From positions 7,516,501 to 7,580,500 of the forward strand of contig NZ_CP012673.1 of assembly GCF_002950945.1 (NCBI RefSeq): a DNA stretch of 64,000 nucleotides, given 5' to 3'. Position numbers and translations under genes: made by a program. The notes beneath the pieces are model-generated. The model did no database searches, was not told where the DNA came from, and was given only the letters and a program-made list of their open reading frames with translations. Every line of letters begins with the position of its first letter. Position 1 is the first letter of the stretch. This document shows, in pieces, positions 6,741-20,624 of the stretch. Source of the DNA: Sorangium cellulosum. GTDB taxonomy: Bacteria; Myxococcota_A; Polyangia; Polyangiales; Polyangiaceae.

Positions 6741-9700
6741 CGAAGCACGCGAGAGCCCGAGATCGGCGGCCTGAAGCGCGCGCGCCGCCGGTGCTGTCCT
6801 CGCCGCTGCCGGCGCCGCCCCTCCTCCCCGCCCCCCCCGGCAGCACGACGCCGAGGGCCATCGCCACCCCGATGCCGCTCTCGATCGCGACCGCGCCGAC
6901 GAGCCCGAGCAGGTCCATCGCCGCCCGCATCTCCAGGGCGAACGACTCCCCCACGTTGCCCGCGTGCCACGCCAGGCTGCGGAGCTCGAGCGCGTTGTAG
7001 AAGTCCTTCGTGAGCGCGATAGACCAGGTGAACTTCGGCACGATCACCGGGTCGTCCATCATCGCCCCGCTCACGATCCCGGGCATCGGCTTCTCCCCGG
7101 TCAGATCCGAGAGCCTCAGCCCGTGCTCGAGCACCGCGTTCAGCGTGTCCCTGGGCGGCTCCGTGTAGTCGCCTCCGACCGAGGCTCCCCCGCCCTGCTC
7201 GAAGCGCTCCTCTCCTTCGTGCAAGAACGCTTCCCAGTCCTGCTCGAAGTCCTGACGCCCCTCTCCGGGAGGAGGCGGCGGCTCATCCGGCGGGGCACCG
7301 ACATAGATGTCCTCCCCGATCATGCCGATCGGCTCGCCGGTGACGTCGTCGAACTCCACCCACCCGTCACTCCCGTTGTCGTACTTGACCTGCTTCCAGA
7401 TCCACCCGGTCGGATCCACGTGGTTCACCGGGTCGTTCATGACATAGCTGTACCGGTTGTAGCTCTGCCCCGATGTCGGGTCGGTCACGAATGGATCCGG
7501 CGTCAAGAACCTCCTCAGGTTCGGGTCGTACAGCCTCCCGCCCATGTCGATCAGCCCGAGCTCCTCGTCGTGCCGGTGCCCCGTGAACCCGTGCTTCACC
7601 TCCCGCTCCGCCGGCTCAAGCGCCTTGCCGTTCTCGTCGATGCGCCTCCCGAACGGCTCGTAGTGCAGCCGCTCCACCTCCTTGCCCGCGTCGTCCGTCA
7701 CGACACCCACGCTCCCCAGCGGGTCGCTGTGCACATACAGCGTCCGCTCCTCCCCGGGGCCGGCGAACACCACCTGCGCCACCTCCCCTTCGGGCGACCC
7801 CACCCGGAACACGTGCCGCTGCGTCCCGCTCGCGTCCGTACGCCGCTCGTACAGCCCGCCGACGTAGATCGTCTCCTCCCCGTCCTGCGCCTTCTTCACC
7901 CGCGCGCCGAACGCGTCGTACGAGAAGTCCCAGCGCCTGCCCTCCTTCATCAGCCGCCGCGGCAGGTCGAACGCCGTGTACTCGATCGAAAGCCCCGCGC
8001 TCGACCTCTCCAGCCGCCCCGCCGCGTCGTACGCGAACGCCACCCCGTCGCGCGACACCACCGCGTGCGGCCTCCCCGTGGCCTCGTAGCCGTTCTCCTC
8101 CGCCAGGAAGCCGTCCTCCGAGACCGTGCGCAGGTTGCCGATCTCGTCATACCCATACGTCGTCCGCCGCGACCCGCCCGGCGCAGCCAGGTCCCACCCC
8201 TCGAGCCGGCCCATCTCGTCATAATCGAACGTCTCCACCCGTCCCGCGACGCTGTCCCGCCGCTCGAGCACGCGGCCGTCGTCGTGGTACCTGTACGCCA
8301 GCGCCTGGAGCGCCTCGGTCTTCCTCGCCTGCACCGTCTCCAGCCGGCCCGTCACCGGATCGTACACCCGCTCCGCGACCACCTCGTTCCCGAACACCGC
8401 CTTCAGCAGCGCGCCGTCCTCGTTCCGCGCGTTCACCTTCCACAGAGGCCGCGTCGACCCGTCTTCCTTGCTCGCCCGCAGCTCCCGCAGCGACCCCTCC
8501 TCGTAAACATACTTCACGCGGAACCGTTCCCGCCCCGGCACCTTCGGGTACAGCAGCTCATCGCGCAGCCCCGCCGCCGTGTACGTCACCCCCACGGCGA
8601 ACTCCTCGTCGTCGATCGCCGTCCGCACCTCCGCGACCCGCCCCCGGTCGTCGTACGTATACGTGACCTTCGTCCCGTCCGGGCTCACCGCGGCCGCGAG
8701 CTGCCCCATCCCGTGCGGCGCGATGTCCCACACGAACGTCGTCACCCCGTCCGCGTTCCTCACCACGCGCCTCCGCCCCATCGCGTCTCGCTCGACCACG
8801 GCCGTGCGCCCCTGCGCGTCCACCTCCTCCCGGATCTCCCCGTAGCCGTTGTACCGCGTGATCCGCGTCCCGGCGTCCGGATCGCTCACGCTCGTCCGCC
8901 GCCCTCGCAGATCGTACCCCAGCTCCGTCTTGTTGCCCTTCGGGTCGGCCACCGTCGTCAGCTTGCTGTTCGGCCCGTACACGAACGCTGTCGACAGCCA
9001 CACGTCCCCCACCTTCACGGCTGTCTCGCGCGGCCTCCCGTCGACGTCCACGGTCGTCCGGGTGAGCCGGAATTCGGGATCGATCCGCGTCGTCTCGAAC
9101 AGCCGGTGCTCGTACCGCTGCAGTTCCCCATCGGGCGCTCGCTCCGTCACCATCCGGCTCAGGCTGTCGTAGGTCCGCTCGGCCTTCTCTGCTGCCGCCG
9201 CGCCGAACCCAGGGCGGCTCACCCACAGCGGCCGGCCGAACAGGTCGTGCGTGCTCCTGCGCACCCGCATCCGCCCGTCGAGCGCACGAAGCGCCTGCTC
9301 GACCACGAGGCCCCGCTCATCCATCGTCGCCACGGCGCGGCCTCCGCCCGCGAGCGTCGCTTCCACGACCAGCCCGGCGGTCTTCCCGGCCTCCTCCCGC
9401 GCCGCCATCCTGATCTCGCTCACCGGCCCGGCCCCGGAGGTCGCCCCCTTCACGCGACCGAGATCGTCATGGATCCGCGTCGACCGCGCGCCGTTCGCGT
9501 CGATCTCGCCCATCAGCACCCCGTACGCCGGGTGCGTGTACATCCATTGCGACACGCCGAGCCCGTTCCACATCTGGCTGACGAAGATCCCCTCCCCCGA
9601 TACGTCGTCGTACTCGTAGTTCCAGAGCCGCGACGATTCACCGGCTGCGTCCCGCTTCTGCTGCCGCAGCCGGCCCGCCTCGTCATAGGCGAACGAGATC

Positions 9701-12135
9701 GTCTCCCGGATGTCCGCGTCCTCGCTGTCCGGCTCGATCCTCACCTCGTCGAGCAGCCCGCGCTCGTCGTGATGATAGGCCGTGTGGAGCTTCGCCGGCG
9801 CGGTCGTCCCGGCCTCGTACGTGCGCTCCGCCTGGGTCTGGATCAGGCCCACCAGCCACTCCTCGCGCCGAACTTCGAACGTCCTCGTGACCTCCCGGCG
9901 CAGGCCGCCCCGGGTCTCCACCGCCTCGCGGAGCAGGTTGCCGTGATCGTCGACCTCGTACATCGCGCTCCGCTGGATCGGCGCGCCGCTGCCCGGATCG
10001 TCCACGCCGAGACAGTGCCCGCTCACTTCATCGTCCCACCGGATGTCGACCTCCGGATCCTCGTACTCGCGCCGCTCGATCCGGCGCGTGTAGACGAACG
10101 TGCTGCGCCCGCCGTTCAGCGACCGCACGCGGTACTCCATCTCCTGCTGCACGACCCGCGCGCTTGCCCTTGCCGGGCCCTCCTCCAGCGTGCACGAGCC
10201 GTCGATCTCCGCCACGCAGTCGCGCGCTCCCAGCGGACCGTGGTCGACGATCGGCCTGATCTCGCGGATCGACCGCGGCCGGCTCGCGTACGGGTAGGTC
10301 GTCCCCACGCGCGTGGCATGGTCAAAGGAGGTGATCCGCTCCAGCGGCCACGCGCTGCTCCACTCCGTCATCCGCCCGAACCCCAGGGACCCACGCCCGA
10401 GCAGATCCGTCCGTAGATCGTCGAACCGGTAATACGTGCCTCCCGGCCTCTCGAGCCCGCCCGCCCACACCACGACCGGCGCGCCGCGGCGCACGCACCG
10501 TTGCGGGTACGTGCAGCTCGCAAGCTCCGAAGACGCCGGATCCGTCCGGCCGTACCGGACCTGGGCGCGGAGCGACATCGGGTCATCGCCATCCGACACG
10601 CTGCTCAGCAGATCCACATCGTGTCCGCTCGCGAGCGTGACCTGGAGGGACGTCCCTTTCCACGTGAGGACGTCTGCGCGCCCGTCGCCGTCAAAGTCAC
10701 CGTTCCACATCGCGTCTCCGGCCGGGATCGGCGCATCCGTCGTGCCCGTATCGGGCTCCTCCCAGCCGATGTCGACGCGCGAAAAGCTCCCGTCTCCGGA
10801 CGACAGCAGGGCGATGATCCTGTCCATGGTCACGGGTTCGCTCGGCGTGGCGGTGAGCCAGTCCGGGATCGACACGAGCAGGTCGTCGCGCCCGTCGCGG
10901 TTCAGGTCGAACGGCTCGATGACCGCCCGGTCCGGCTCGTCCATGCGCGCGATCATGTCCAGCACCCCGGCGAGCTCCGGATCCGGCAGGGGCACGGCAG
11001 GGCGGAATCCGTTCCCCGTGTTCATGCTGATCTCGATCGTGCCGGCGTGGATCCAGAGCGCATCGCGCAGGCCGTCACCGTTGAGGTCGGCGAGCTTCGC
11101 CGGGGTGTCCCCGCGCTTCAGCGGGAGCGCGGGCCCGGTCGTCAGCTCGCCCTCGTCGTCGAGGTGGATCGCCACGCTCGTTCCGCAGTCGGAGCCCTCG
11201 CCCACGATGAGCTCGCCGCGGCCATCGCCGTCGAGATCGCCGCCGATCGCGTGGTCGCACCGGTCCGGCCCCGCGCGCACGCCCGTACCGACGGGCTCGC
11301 CGAAGCTGCCGCCCGCGTTCATCCGGATATGCCAGAAGGAGCCGCTGTCGAGCTCGACCTCGCTCAGCACATCGAGCAAGGCATCGCCGTCCAGGTCGAC
11401 GAGCTCGAGCCCCGGCGCCTTCGCGTAGAAATCGCCCGAGCATCCCCAGCGCTCGCCCGGCGACAGCCTGTCGCCCGTGGGCACGAACGTGTCGGCGTCC
11501 TCATCCCACGCGTACAGCCGGTACTCGCACCTCTCGGTGTGGTAGGCGAGCAGCTCCACCTTGCCGTCTCCATCCGCGTCCACGGGGCGGCTATGGGCGA
11601 GGTTGACGTGCTCCAGCGGAGAGTCCTCTGGGTTGACGTGGATCCTCCGGAACGACAGCTCGCTGCCAGGCTCCGAGAGGTGCAAGTGCAGCTCGTCGGA
11701 AGGCTTTGGGCGCGTGGTGGGCATGTGTGGCCATCCAGATCCCGGCGAGTGCAGGACGGGCGGCCTCGGGACGTCCTTGGCGCGCAGGATGTCGTCCCTG
11801 CCGTCCCCGTTGACGTCGAAGACGCGCAGCGAGGTGAGCGCGGAGGGGATACTGAGCTCCGGGCCATCCGCGAAGAGCAAGGTGTTCTCATGCATCCAGC
11901 GCAGCCGCTTCGGCCAGAGGCACGTGCCCTGGTGCCCGCACTTCTGCACCGACGAGAGCAGGCTCCGCCCGAGCAGCCCCATCTCGTAGCTCAGCGTGTA
12001 CTCCCACACGCGCTGTGTTGCCGAGAGGTTCGGAGCCCACATCGCGATCTTCTTCAGCCGCCGCGTCGATTCCCAGCGGATCCCGCCGGTGTACGAGAAG
12101 CTCGGGTCGGGCCGAGACCTCCTCTCGTCTCGCAT
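6682..12135 (-). CDS. Large SpvB/FG-GAP Rhs-family protein, 5'-truncated, frameshifted before its toxin tip
   Basis: About 1,800 residues. The N-terminal third carries at least seven FG-GAP/VCBS-type calcium-binding motifs (VNGDGRDDI, DADGDGKVEL, DLDGDGRGELI, DFDGDGRADVL), as in SpvB/TcaC proteins. The middle has many YD repeats (YDEAGRL, YDLRGRR, YDDRGRV, YDEMGRL, YDAAGRL), which build the hollow Rhs cocoon. The core signature GFTGHRHDEELGLIDMGG and NRYSYVMNDPVNHVDPTG sits near 1,550, followed by the pre-toxin segment. The protein starts abruptly at FSYTGGIRW, normally well inside such proteins, without secretion signals, so the 5' end is probably lost; ATG at 12135 is the nearest plausible start, and the frame stays open to 12225 through low-complexity sequence. 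A G8 tract (6831-6838) diverts the last 43 residues out of the tip frame. Confidence 0.85.
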   Translation of the reverse strand: MRDERRSRPDPSFSYTGGIRWESTRRLKKIAMWAPNLSATQRVWEYTLSYEMGLLGRSLLSSVQKCGHQGTCLWPKRLRWMHENTLLFADGPELSIPSALTSLRVFDVNGDGRDDILRAKDVPRPPVLHSPGSGWPHMPTTRPKPSDELHLHLSEPGSELSFRRIHVNPEDSPLEHVNLAHSRPVDADGDGKVELLAYHTERCEYRLYAWDEDADTFVPTGDRLSPGERWGCSGDFYAKAPGLELVDLDGDALLDVLSEVELDSGSFWHIRMNAGGSFGEPVGTGVRAGPDRCDHAIGGDLDGDGRGELIVGEGSDCGTSVAIHLDDEGELTTGPALPLKRGDTPAKLADLNGDGLRDALWIHAGTIEISMNTGNGFRPAVPLPDPELAGVLDMIARMDEPDRAVIEPFDLNRDGRDDLLVSIPDWLTATPSEPVTMDRIIALLSSGDGSFSRVDIGWEEPDTGTTDAPIPAGDAMWNGDFDGDGRADVLTWKGTSLQVTLASGHDVDLLSSVSDGDDPMSLRAQVRYGRTDPASSELASCTYPQRCVRRGAPVVVWAGGLERPGGTYYRFDDLRTDLLGRGSLGFGRMTEWSSAWPLERITSFDHATRVGTTYPYASRPRSIREIRPIVDHGPLGARDCVAEIDGSCTLEEGPARASARVVQQEMEYRVRSLNGGRSTFVYTRRIERREYEDPEVDIRWDDEVSGHCLGVDDPGSGAPIQRSAMYEVDDHGNLLREAVETRGGLRREVTRTFEVRREEWLVGLIQTQAERTYEAGTTAPAKLHTAYHHDERGLLDEVRIEPDSEDADIRETISFAYDEAGRLRQQKRDAAGESSRLWNYEYDDVSGEGIFVSQMWNGLGVSQWMYTHPAYGVLMGEIDANGARSTRIHDDLGRVKGATSGAGPVSEIRMAAREEAGKTAGLVVEATLAGGGRAVATMDERGLVVEQALRALDGRMRVRRSTHDLFGRPLWVSRPGFGAAAAEKAERTYDSLSRMVTERAPDGELQRYEHRLFETTRIDPEFRLTRTTVDVDGRPRETAVKVGDVWLSTAFVYGPNSKLTTVADPKGNKTELGYDLRGRRTSVSDPDAGTRITRYNGYGEIREEVDAQGRTAVVERDAMGRRRVVRNADGVTTFVWDIAPHGMGQLAAAVSPDGTKVTYTYDDRGRVAEVRTAIDDEEFAVGVTYTAAGLRDELLYPKVPGRERFRVKYVYEEGSLRELRASKEDGSTRPLWKVNARNEDGALLKAVFGNEVVAERVYDPVTGRLETVQARKTEALQALAYRYHDDGRVLERRDSVAGRVETFDYDEMGRLEGWDLAAPGGSRRTTYGYDEIGNLRTVSEDGFLAEENGYEATGRPHAVVSRDGVAFAYDAAGRLERSSAGLSIEYTAFDLPRRLMKEGRRWDFSYDAFGARVKKAQDGEETIYVGGLYERRTDASGTQRHVFRVGSPEGEVAQVVFAGPGEERTLYVHSDPLGSVGVVTDDAGKEVERLHYEPFGRRIDENGKALEPAEREVKHGFTGHRHDEELGLIDMGGRLYDPNLRRFLTPDPFVTDPTSGQSYNRYSYVMNDPVNHVDPTGWIWKQVKYDNGSDGWVEFDDVTGEPIGMIGEDIYVGAPPDEPPPPPGEGRQDFEQDWEAFLHEGEERFEQGGGASVGGDYTEPPRDTLNAVLEHGLRLSDLTGEKPMPGIVSGAMMDDPVIVPKFTWSIALTKDFYNALELRSLAWHAGNVGESFALEMRAAMDLLGLVGAVAIESGIGVAMALGVVLPGGAGRRGGAGSGEDSTGGARASGRRSRALACFDARNSWYCSGCRCNTNFDS

Positions 12136-12155
12136 CACACAGTCTCCTGTCCGTC

Positions 12156-12290
12156 CGCGACGCCCCCTCATCTCCGGACGACACTCCACCCTTCTTCCGA
12201 GACCACCCCCGGTCTCCCGCCGCACGGTCCCCTCTCGCTCCGCGACGGCCCCTCATCTCCCGGCGACACCCCACCCTTCCCTCGAGACCA
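12156..12290. repeat. Imperfect direct repeat upstream of the Rhs gene
   Basis: A 50-base block (12156-12205) recurs at 12241-12290 with about six differences, giving a period of 85 bases. It lies exactly where the N-terminal part of the Rhs gene should be, so it may mark the truncation scar. No promoter could be made out in the 280 bases between the Rhs frame and the divergent gene at 12416. Confidence 0.6.
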
Positions 12291-12415
12291 GCTCCCATCT
12301 CCAGGCCGCTCTCTGCCCTCGGCCTCCTCCTCGGACGCCGTCGAGAACTTGCCTTCTCCCTCTCCGCGTCGGATTGCCAATGACATCCAGCGAGCGCGGT
12401 GCATAGCCTGCGAGA

Positions 12416-13276
12416 ATGGCCACGACCAAGACCAAACCGAAATCCAAGAATACCCAGTCGTCTGCGTCCGTTCGCCAGATCTTCACCACCTCGGACGCCA
12501 ACGAGGCCTACCGTCACTTCCTGCCGCGGGTGCAGGCGGAGGTCCCGGCCGACCGCGCCGAGATCTGCCGGCTCTCGGTCGAGCTCGTCCGCGCCAACGT
12601 CGACCGCGGCGTCAGCGCGATCCGCCCTCACCTCGGCCGCGTCCGCGAGAAGCTGCCGCTCTGCCCGATCGACGACCTCCTCGAGCTCCCGAGCCTCGCG
12701 CTCGGGCTCGTCGCCGCCGCGGGCCGCATCGCGGCGGCCGCGAGCGAGCGCGAGATCGAGGCGCGCCTCGAGAAATTCCGCCCCATGCGCGACCTCACCC
12801 TGCGGCAGCTCGAGATCTTCGCCGACCTCAAGCTCGTGCCCAAGCAGCGCGTCGCCGCGATCCGCCGCGGCTCGGGACCGGTCGACCACGCGCGCGACGG
12901 CGTCGACATCGCCGGGATGTTCCACGAGCTCGCGGACACCCTCGCTGGCAAACACCCCTTCTCGCCGGACTACCTCGCGGTGATGGCCGAACACGCCAAC
13001 TGGCTCCTCGTCCAGCTCAGGCCGCGAGGCGCCCAGCAAAGGCCGTCGGAGCGCTCGCCCGAGGCCGTCGTCCGCGACCAGTTCTGGACCGTCCTCAACC
13101 AGCGCTACGACCACCTGCGGGAGGCCGGCGTCGCGGCGTTCGGCCTGCGTCAGCTCGACACGAACATCCCGCCGATCGGCGCCCGCACCCAGTCCCCCTC
13201 GACCGCGCAGCCGCCGCAGCCGCCGGGCACCACGACGCCGGAGGGCGCCGATCCCGGACCCCCCGGCGAACTCTGA
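12416..13276 (+). CDS. Hypothetical protein, helical, Pro-rich tail
   Basis: A 286-residue soluble protein with no signal peptide. Residues 20-245 are predominantly helical with many Arg/Glu/Leu heptad-like stretches (LEARLEKFRPMRDLTLRQLE, IAGMFHELADTLAG), and the last 40 residues are Pro/Thr/Gly-rich and probably disordered. A Lys-rich N-terminus (TKTKPKSK) could bind nucleic acid. GCGAG precedes the ATG. I recognise no family. It is divergent from the Rhs gene and convergent with the HNH pair, so it is probably transcribed alone. Codon use is normal for the window, which supports a real gene. Confidence 0.7.
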   Translation: MATTKTKPKSKNTQSSASVRQIFTTSDANEAYRHFLPRVQAEVPADRAEICRLSVELVRANVDRGVSAIRPHLGRVREKLPLCPIDDLLELPSLALGLVAAAGRIAAAASEREIEARLEKFRPMRDLTLRQLEIFADLKLVPKQRVAAIRRGSGPVDHARDGVDIAGMFHELADTLAGKHPFSPDYLAVMAEHANWLLVQLRPRGAQQRPSERSPEAVVRDQFWTVLNQRYDHLREAGVAAFGLRQLDTNIPPIGARTQSPSTAQPPQPPGTTTPEGADPGPPGEL

Positions 13277-13302
13277 TGCTGGGAACGACGTCGAAGCGTC
13301 CC

Positions 13303-13734
13303 TTACGTCTCCGACGGCGGATGCAGACCGCCGGCGACTAGCACGCGGCGCAGGTTGACGACGCCGGTCCTGTTGAGCTGGAGCACCTCCACGGTGGCCC
13401 GGCCGATCGGCGTCTTCCCTTCAATTCGGGAGAAGTCCGCGCTCCACGCGAAGTGATCCGACCAGCAGTGCCTTCGCGGGTGGAAGAGCGGCGCGCGCTC
13501 GCCGGTCTCCGGATCCACCCCGTGCGTCGCCGTGTGTTTATGGCCGTTGCACCCGAAGCAGGCCCACGCGAGGTTGTGCAGCGCCGTCTCGCCGCCCAGG
13601 CTCCGCGGCTCGACGTGCTCCATGGTGAAGCTCTGCGTGGCGAACTGCGCCGGGCACCTGCAGTACTCGCAGAGGTCACGGGCACGCGCCTGGACCACCC
13701 GCCGGAGCGCGGCGCTCGCGCGCTGGTCAGCCAC
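13303..13734 (-). CDS. HNH endonuclease
   Basis: A 143-residue HNH nuclease. The metal-binding knuckle CEYC at residues 22-25 and ACFGC near 85 frame the catalytic core: MEHVEPRS with the general-base His, HNLAWAC with the structural Asn/His, and NGHK as the third element, matching the H-N-H consensus. The GTG start at 13734 overlaps the end of the upstream gene by 8 bases, so both are one transcript. Similar HNH genes preceded by a small coiled-coil protein are common in cyanobacteria and myxobacteria and are often multi-copy. Whether the enzyme is a homing, defence or toxin-like nuclease cannot be told. Confidence 0.9.
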   Translation of the reverse strand: MADQRASAALRRVVQARARDLCEYCRCPAQFATQSFTMEHVEPRSLGGETALHNLAWACFGCNGHKHTATHGVDPETGERAPLFHPRRHCWSDHFAWSADFSRIEGKTPIGRATVEVLQLNRTGVVNLRRVLVAGGLHPPSET

Positions 13735-14113
13735 CCGAAGCGAGCCCTAGCTCGGCCATCAGCGCCGCCAGGGGCACCCTGCGCAGTCGTGAGAGCTCAA
13801 CGAGAGCTTGCGCCCGCTCGGCGTCCTCTCGCTCGACACGCTCGACATACACCAGGAGCTCCGCATGCTCCTCGGGCGTCAACGCTCGCTCCTCCTTGCT
13901 CGCACGAAGCGCGGACAGCCGCCGCTGGTCCTCCGGTGGGAGGCGCCGATGAATGATGGCCAGGAGAGGCGCCTCCACATCTGCGGCTTTCTCTTTCGCC
14001 TCCTGCTCGCGGCGGAAACGGAGGTACTCGATGAAGCGGACGAGCTCCTGCAAGCTCTCGCTCGGGAGATCCTCGATCAGGTCGATCACCTGCTCACGCG
14101 CGACCGTGGCCAT
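13727..14113 (-). CDS. Small coiled-coil protein paired with HNH nuclease (DUF2281-like N-terminus)
   Basis: A 128-residue protein. Residues 5-45 (VIDLIEDLPSESLQELVRFI, then EYLRFRREQEAKE) resemble the DUF2281/antitoxin-like opening in which LP-x-E precedes an amphipathic helix. The rest is charged helix with an ALTPEEHAELL segment and a C-terminal LRRVPLAALMAELGL. The gene overlaps the HNH start and would be translated first, as an antitoxin or partner would be, but no toxin-antitoxin role has been shown here. It may equally be a specificity or regulatory partner of the nuclease. Confidence 0.7.
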   Translation of the reverse strand: MATVAREQVIDLIEDLPSESLQELVRFIEYLRFRREQEAKEKAADVEAPLLAIIHRRLPPEDQRRLSALRASKEERALTPEEHAELLVYVERVEREDAERAQALVELSRLRRVPLAALMAELGLASGG

Positions 14114-14588
14114 GCCTTTATGTTACTTGCCCCGCCGATACCGTCGCCTCCTTTCCGAGACGCAGGGCCGACGCGCGGCGGTCCCCTGGACGGCATCGGT
14201 CACGCCCCCCGGGCCGGCTCCCCCTCCGCCACGGTTCACATCCCTCCCGCCCCCTCCTCCGTCCGCCCGGGCACTCGCCCCCACGTCATCCCCCCCGCGT
14301 CAGCGTTCCTGGGGCCGGACAGCTTCCCGCTCTCCACCGCCGGCGCCGTGCGCCTCGGCCCGCCGCCGCACGCAGGCTCGCCTCGCCGCGCCCTCCCCAC
14401 GCCGCGCGCCGCGGGTGCCGCTCCTAGCACAGCCGCCGCCGCGCGCGGCGGCGTCGCCACGCCGGATCACCCGGCCCCGCAGCCCCTCCGCCCGCGGACT
14501 ACCCCGACCCCACGGAAACCTCCCCGACACGTCGCGCAGCCCACCGGCGCGGACCAGATCCGTCTGAACTGGTCTACAGTGCGTCGCC
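14114..14588. other. Intergenic, divergent promoter region without a gene
   Basis: 475 bases between the HNH-pair operon and glgP. The plus strand is open in two frames but the products are Pro/Arg/Ala-rich noise. The sequence becomes C-rich from 14200 to 14480. Divergent promoters for the flanking genes should lie here, near 14130 and 14550, but no clear -35/-10 pair was found. Confidence 0.5.
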
Positions 14589-17126
<2,538 letters not shown>

Positions 17127-17137
17127 CCACGCCCGCG

Positions 17138-17179
17138 CGCCGCGCCGCCGGGCCGACCTGACCGGCCCGGGGCGCGGCG
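17138..17179 (+). terminator. Terminator-like GC hairpin after glgP
   Basis: Arms 17138-17155 and 17163-17179 pair over 17 bases with one bulge around a 7-base loop, starting 11 bases after the glgP stop. No T-run follows, as is common in very GC-rich genomes, so termination by this hairpin alone is uncertain. Confidence 0.55.
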
Positions 17180-17401
17180 GCGTCCCTGCCCCCTCTGACG
17201 TTCCAGCGCCCTCTGACAGGCGGCCCCGACGGGTGGCCGAAGCGGCCCCGACCGCCGGGTCGAGGCGGACGGAAATCCCCTCCGGTGCACGTGCAGAACC
17301 CCCTCGGGCGGAGCATGCTTCCGGTGCGGGAGCGCTCTCCCATCGGCCTCACGTCGGCCGCTTGCCGGGGCGAGGCTCTTGCTATTCTTCCTGACGGATT
17401 T

Positions 17402-17721
17402 ATGCCGAACGATCCCGAGGAAAAAGAAGGCAGGCAGGGCGACCTCGCGACGGAGCGGGAACGGAAGGTCGAGAAGGCCCGCCGCTACAAGGTCGTCTTC
17501 CACAACGACGACTACACGACGATGGAGTTCGTCGTGCTCGTCCTCATGAAGTTCTTCCATCGCACCGAGACGGAGGCCACGCACATCATGCTGAGCGTGC
17601 ACCACCGCGGCCATGGGGTCGCGGGCGTGTACACGAAGGATGTCGCGGAGACCAAGGTCGCCCAAGTACAGGACTTCGCCAAGGAGCACGGGATGCCCCT
17701 TCGGTTGACCGCCGAGCCGGA

Positions 17722-17725
<4 letters not shown>
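17402..17725 (+). CDS. clpS: ATP-dependent Clp protease adaptor ClpS
   Basis: A 107-residue cytosolic adaptor that binds the N-domain of ClpA and hands over N-degron substrates. It has a charged disordered leader and then the family core YKVVFHNDDYTTMEFVV, in which NDD-TM is the N-degron binding motif, plus EATHIMLSVHHRGHGVAGVY with the His that lines the pocket. The ATG at 17402 gives the normal length; an upstream in-frame GTG at 17285 would add 39 residues without family support. Its TGA overlaps the clpA start (ATGA at 17722-17725), so the pair is translationally coupled. Confidence 0.96.
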
Positions 17726-20032
<2,307 letters not shown>

Positions 20033-20110
20033 TCGCCGGGAGGGCTGGGAGGGCGCGATGGGGGGAGCGCTCTCCGCAGGTCGCGCGTCTCCCCCAAGCC
20101 GCGACGGGCG

Positions 20111-20527
20111 TCAGTTCAACGAGTGCGGCATCGCCAGCGTGAACGGCGCAATCTCCGCATCAAACACCCGCCCATCCGGCCGATACATCTGGTACGTCCC
20201 CCTCATCGTCCCGCGAGGGGTCTCGAGCACACACCCGCTCGTGTACTCGAAGTGCTCGCCAGGCTTCAGCGAAGGCTGCTGCCCCACCACGCCAGGCCCC
20301 CTCACCTCCTCCACCTTCCCGCTCCCGTGCGTGATGATCCAGTGCCGCGTCTTCAGCTGCGCGGGCTCGGTGCCTTCGTTCGCGATCCGCACCGTGTAGG
20401 CAAAAACGTACCGGTGCTCCGTCGGGGAGGACTGCGTGGGGACGTACACCGTCGAGACGGTGACCCGGATGCCTTGCGTGATGGCCGTCGACACAACCAG
20501 GCACTGCCACCGCTGCGCCGCGCGCAC
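20111..20527 (-). CDS. apaG: ApaG family protein
   Basis: 138 residues with the single fibronectin-III-like ApaG domain: ITQGIRVTVSTVYVP, then YVFAYTVRIANEG, the RHWIITHGSGKVEEVRGPGV block and a C-terminal GTMRGTYQMYRPDG. ApaG proteins are linked to divalent cation homeostasis and Ap4A metabolism, and the fold also occurs in F-box proteins; the exact molecular role is unsettled. The ATG at 20527 adds about 13 residues compared with relatives; GTG at VSTAITQG is the likely alternative start. It stands alone, convergent with clpA. Confidence 0.93.
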   Translation of the reverse strand: MRAAQRWQCLVVSTAITQGIRVTVSTVYVPTQSSPTEHRYVFAYTVRIANEGTEPAQLKTRHWIITHGSGKVEEVRGPGVVGQQPSLKPGEHFEYTSGCVLETPRGTMRGTYQMYRPDGRVFDAEIAPFTLAMPHSLN

Positions 20528-20624
20528 AAGAGCCGGGCACGCGGGAGACCACGCGCACCGACCATGAGGCTCCCCGGAAGCCGGCGTTGACAGTCTCCGA
20601 GCTCATCCACAGGTTTCGCTGACC

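Noticed and set aside
6964..10416. A 1,150-codon open frame on the plus strand opposite the Rhs gene
   Set aside because: It is the mirror image of the Rhs coding frame in high-GC DNA: the product is full of Arg/Pro/His without domains, whereas the minus strand gives clear YD repeats.
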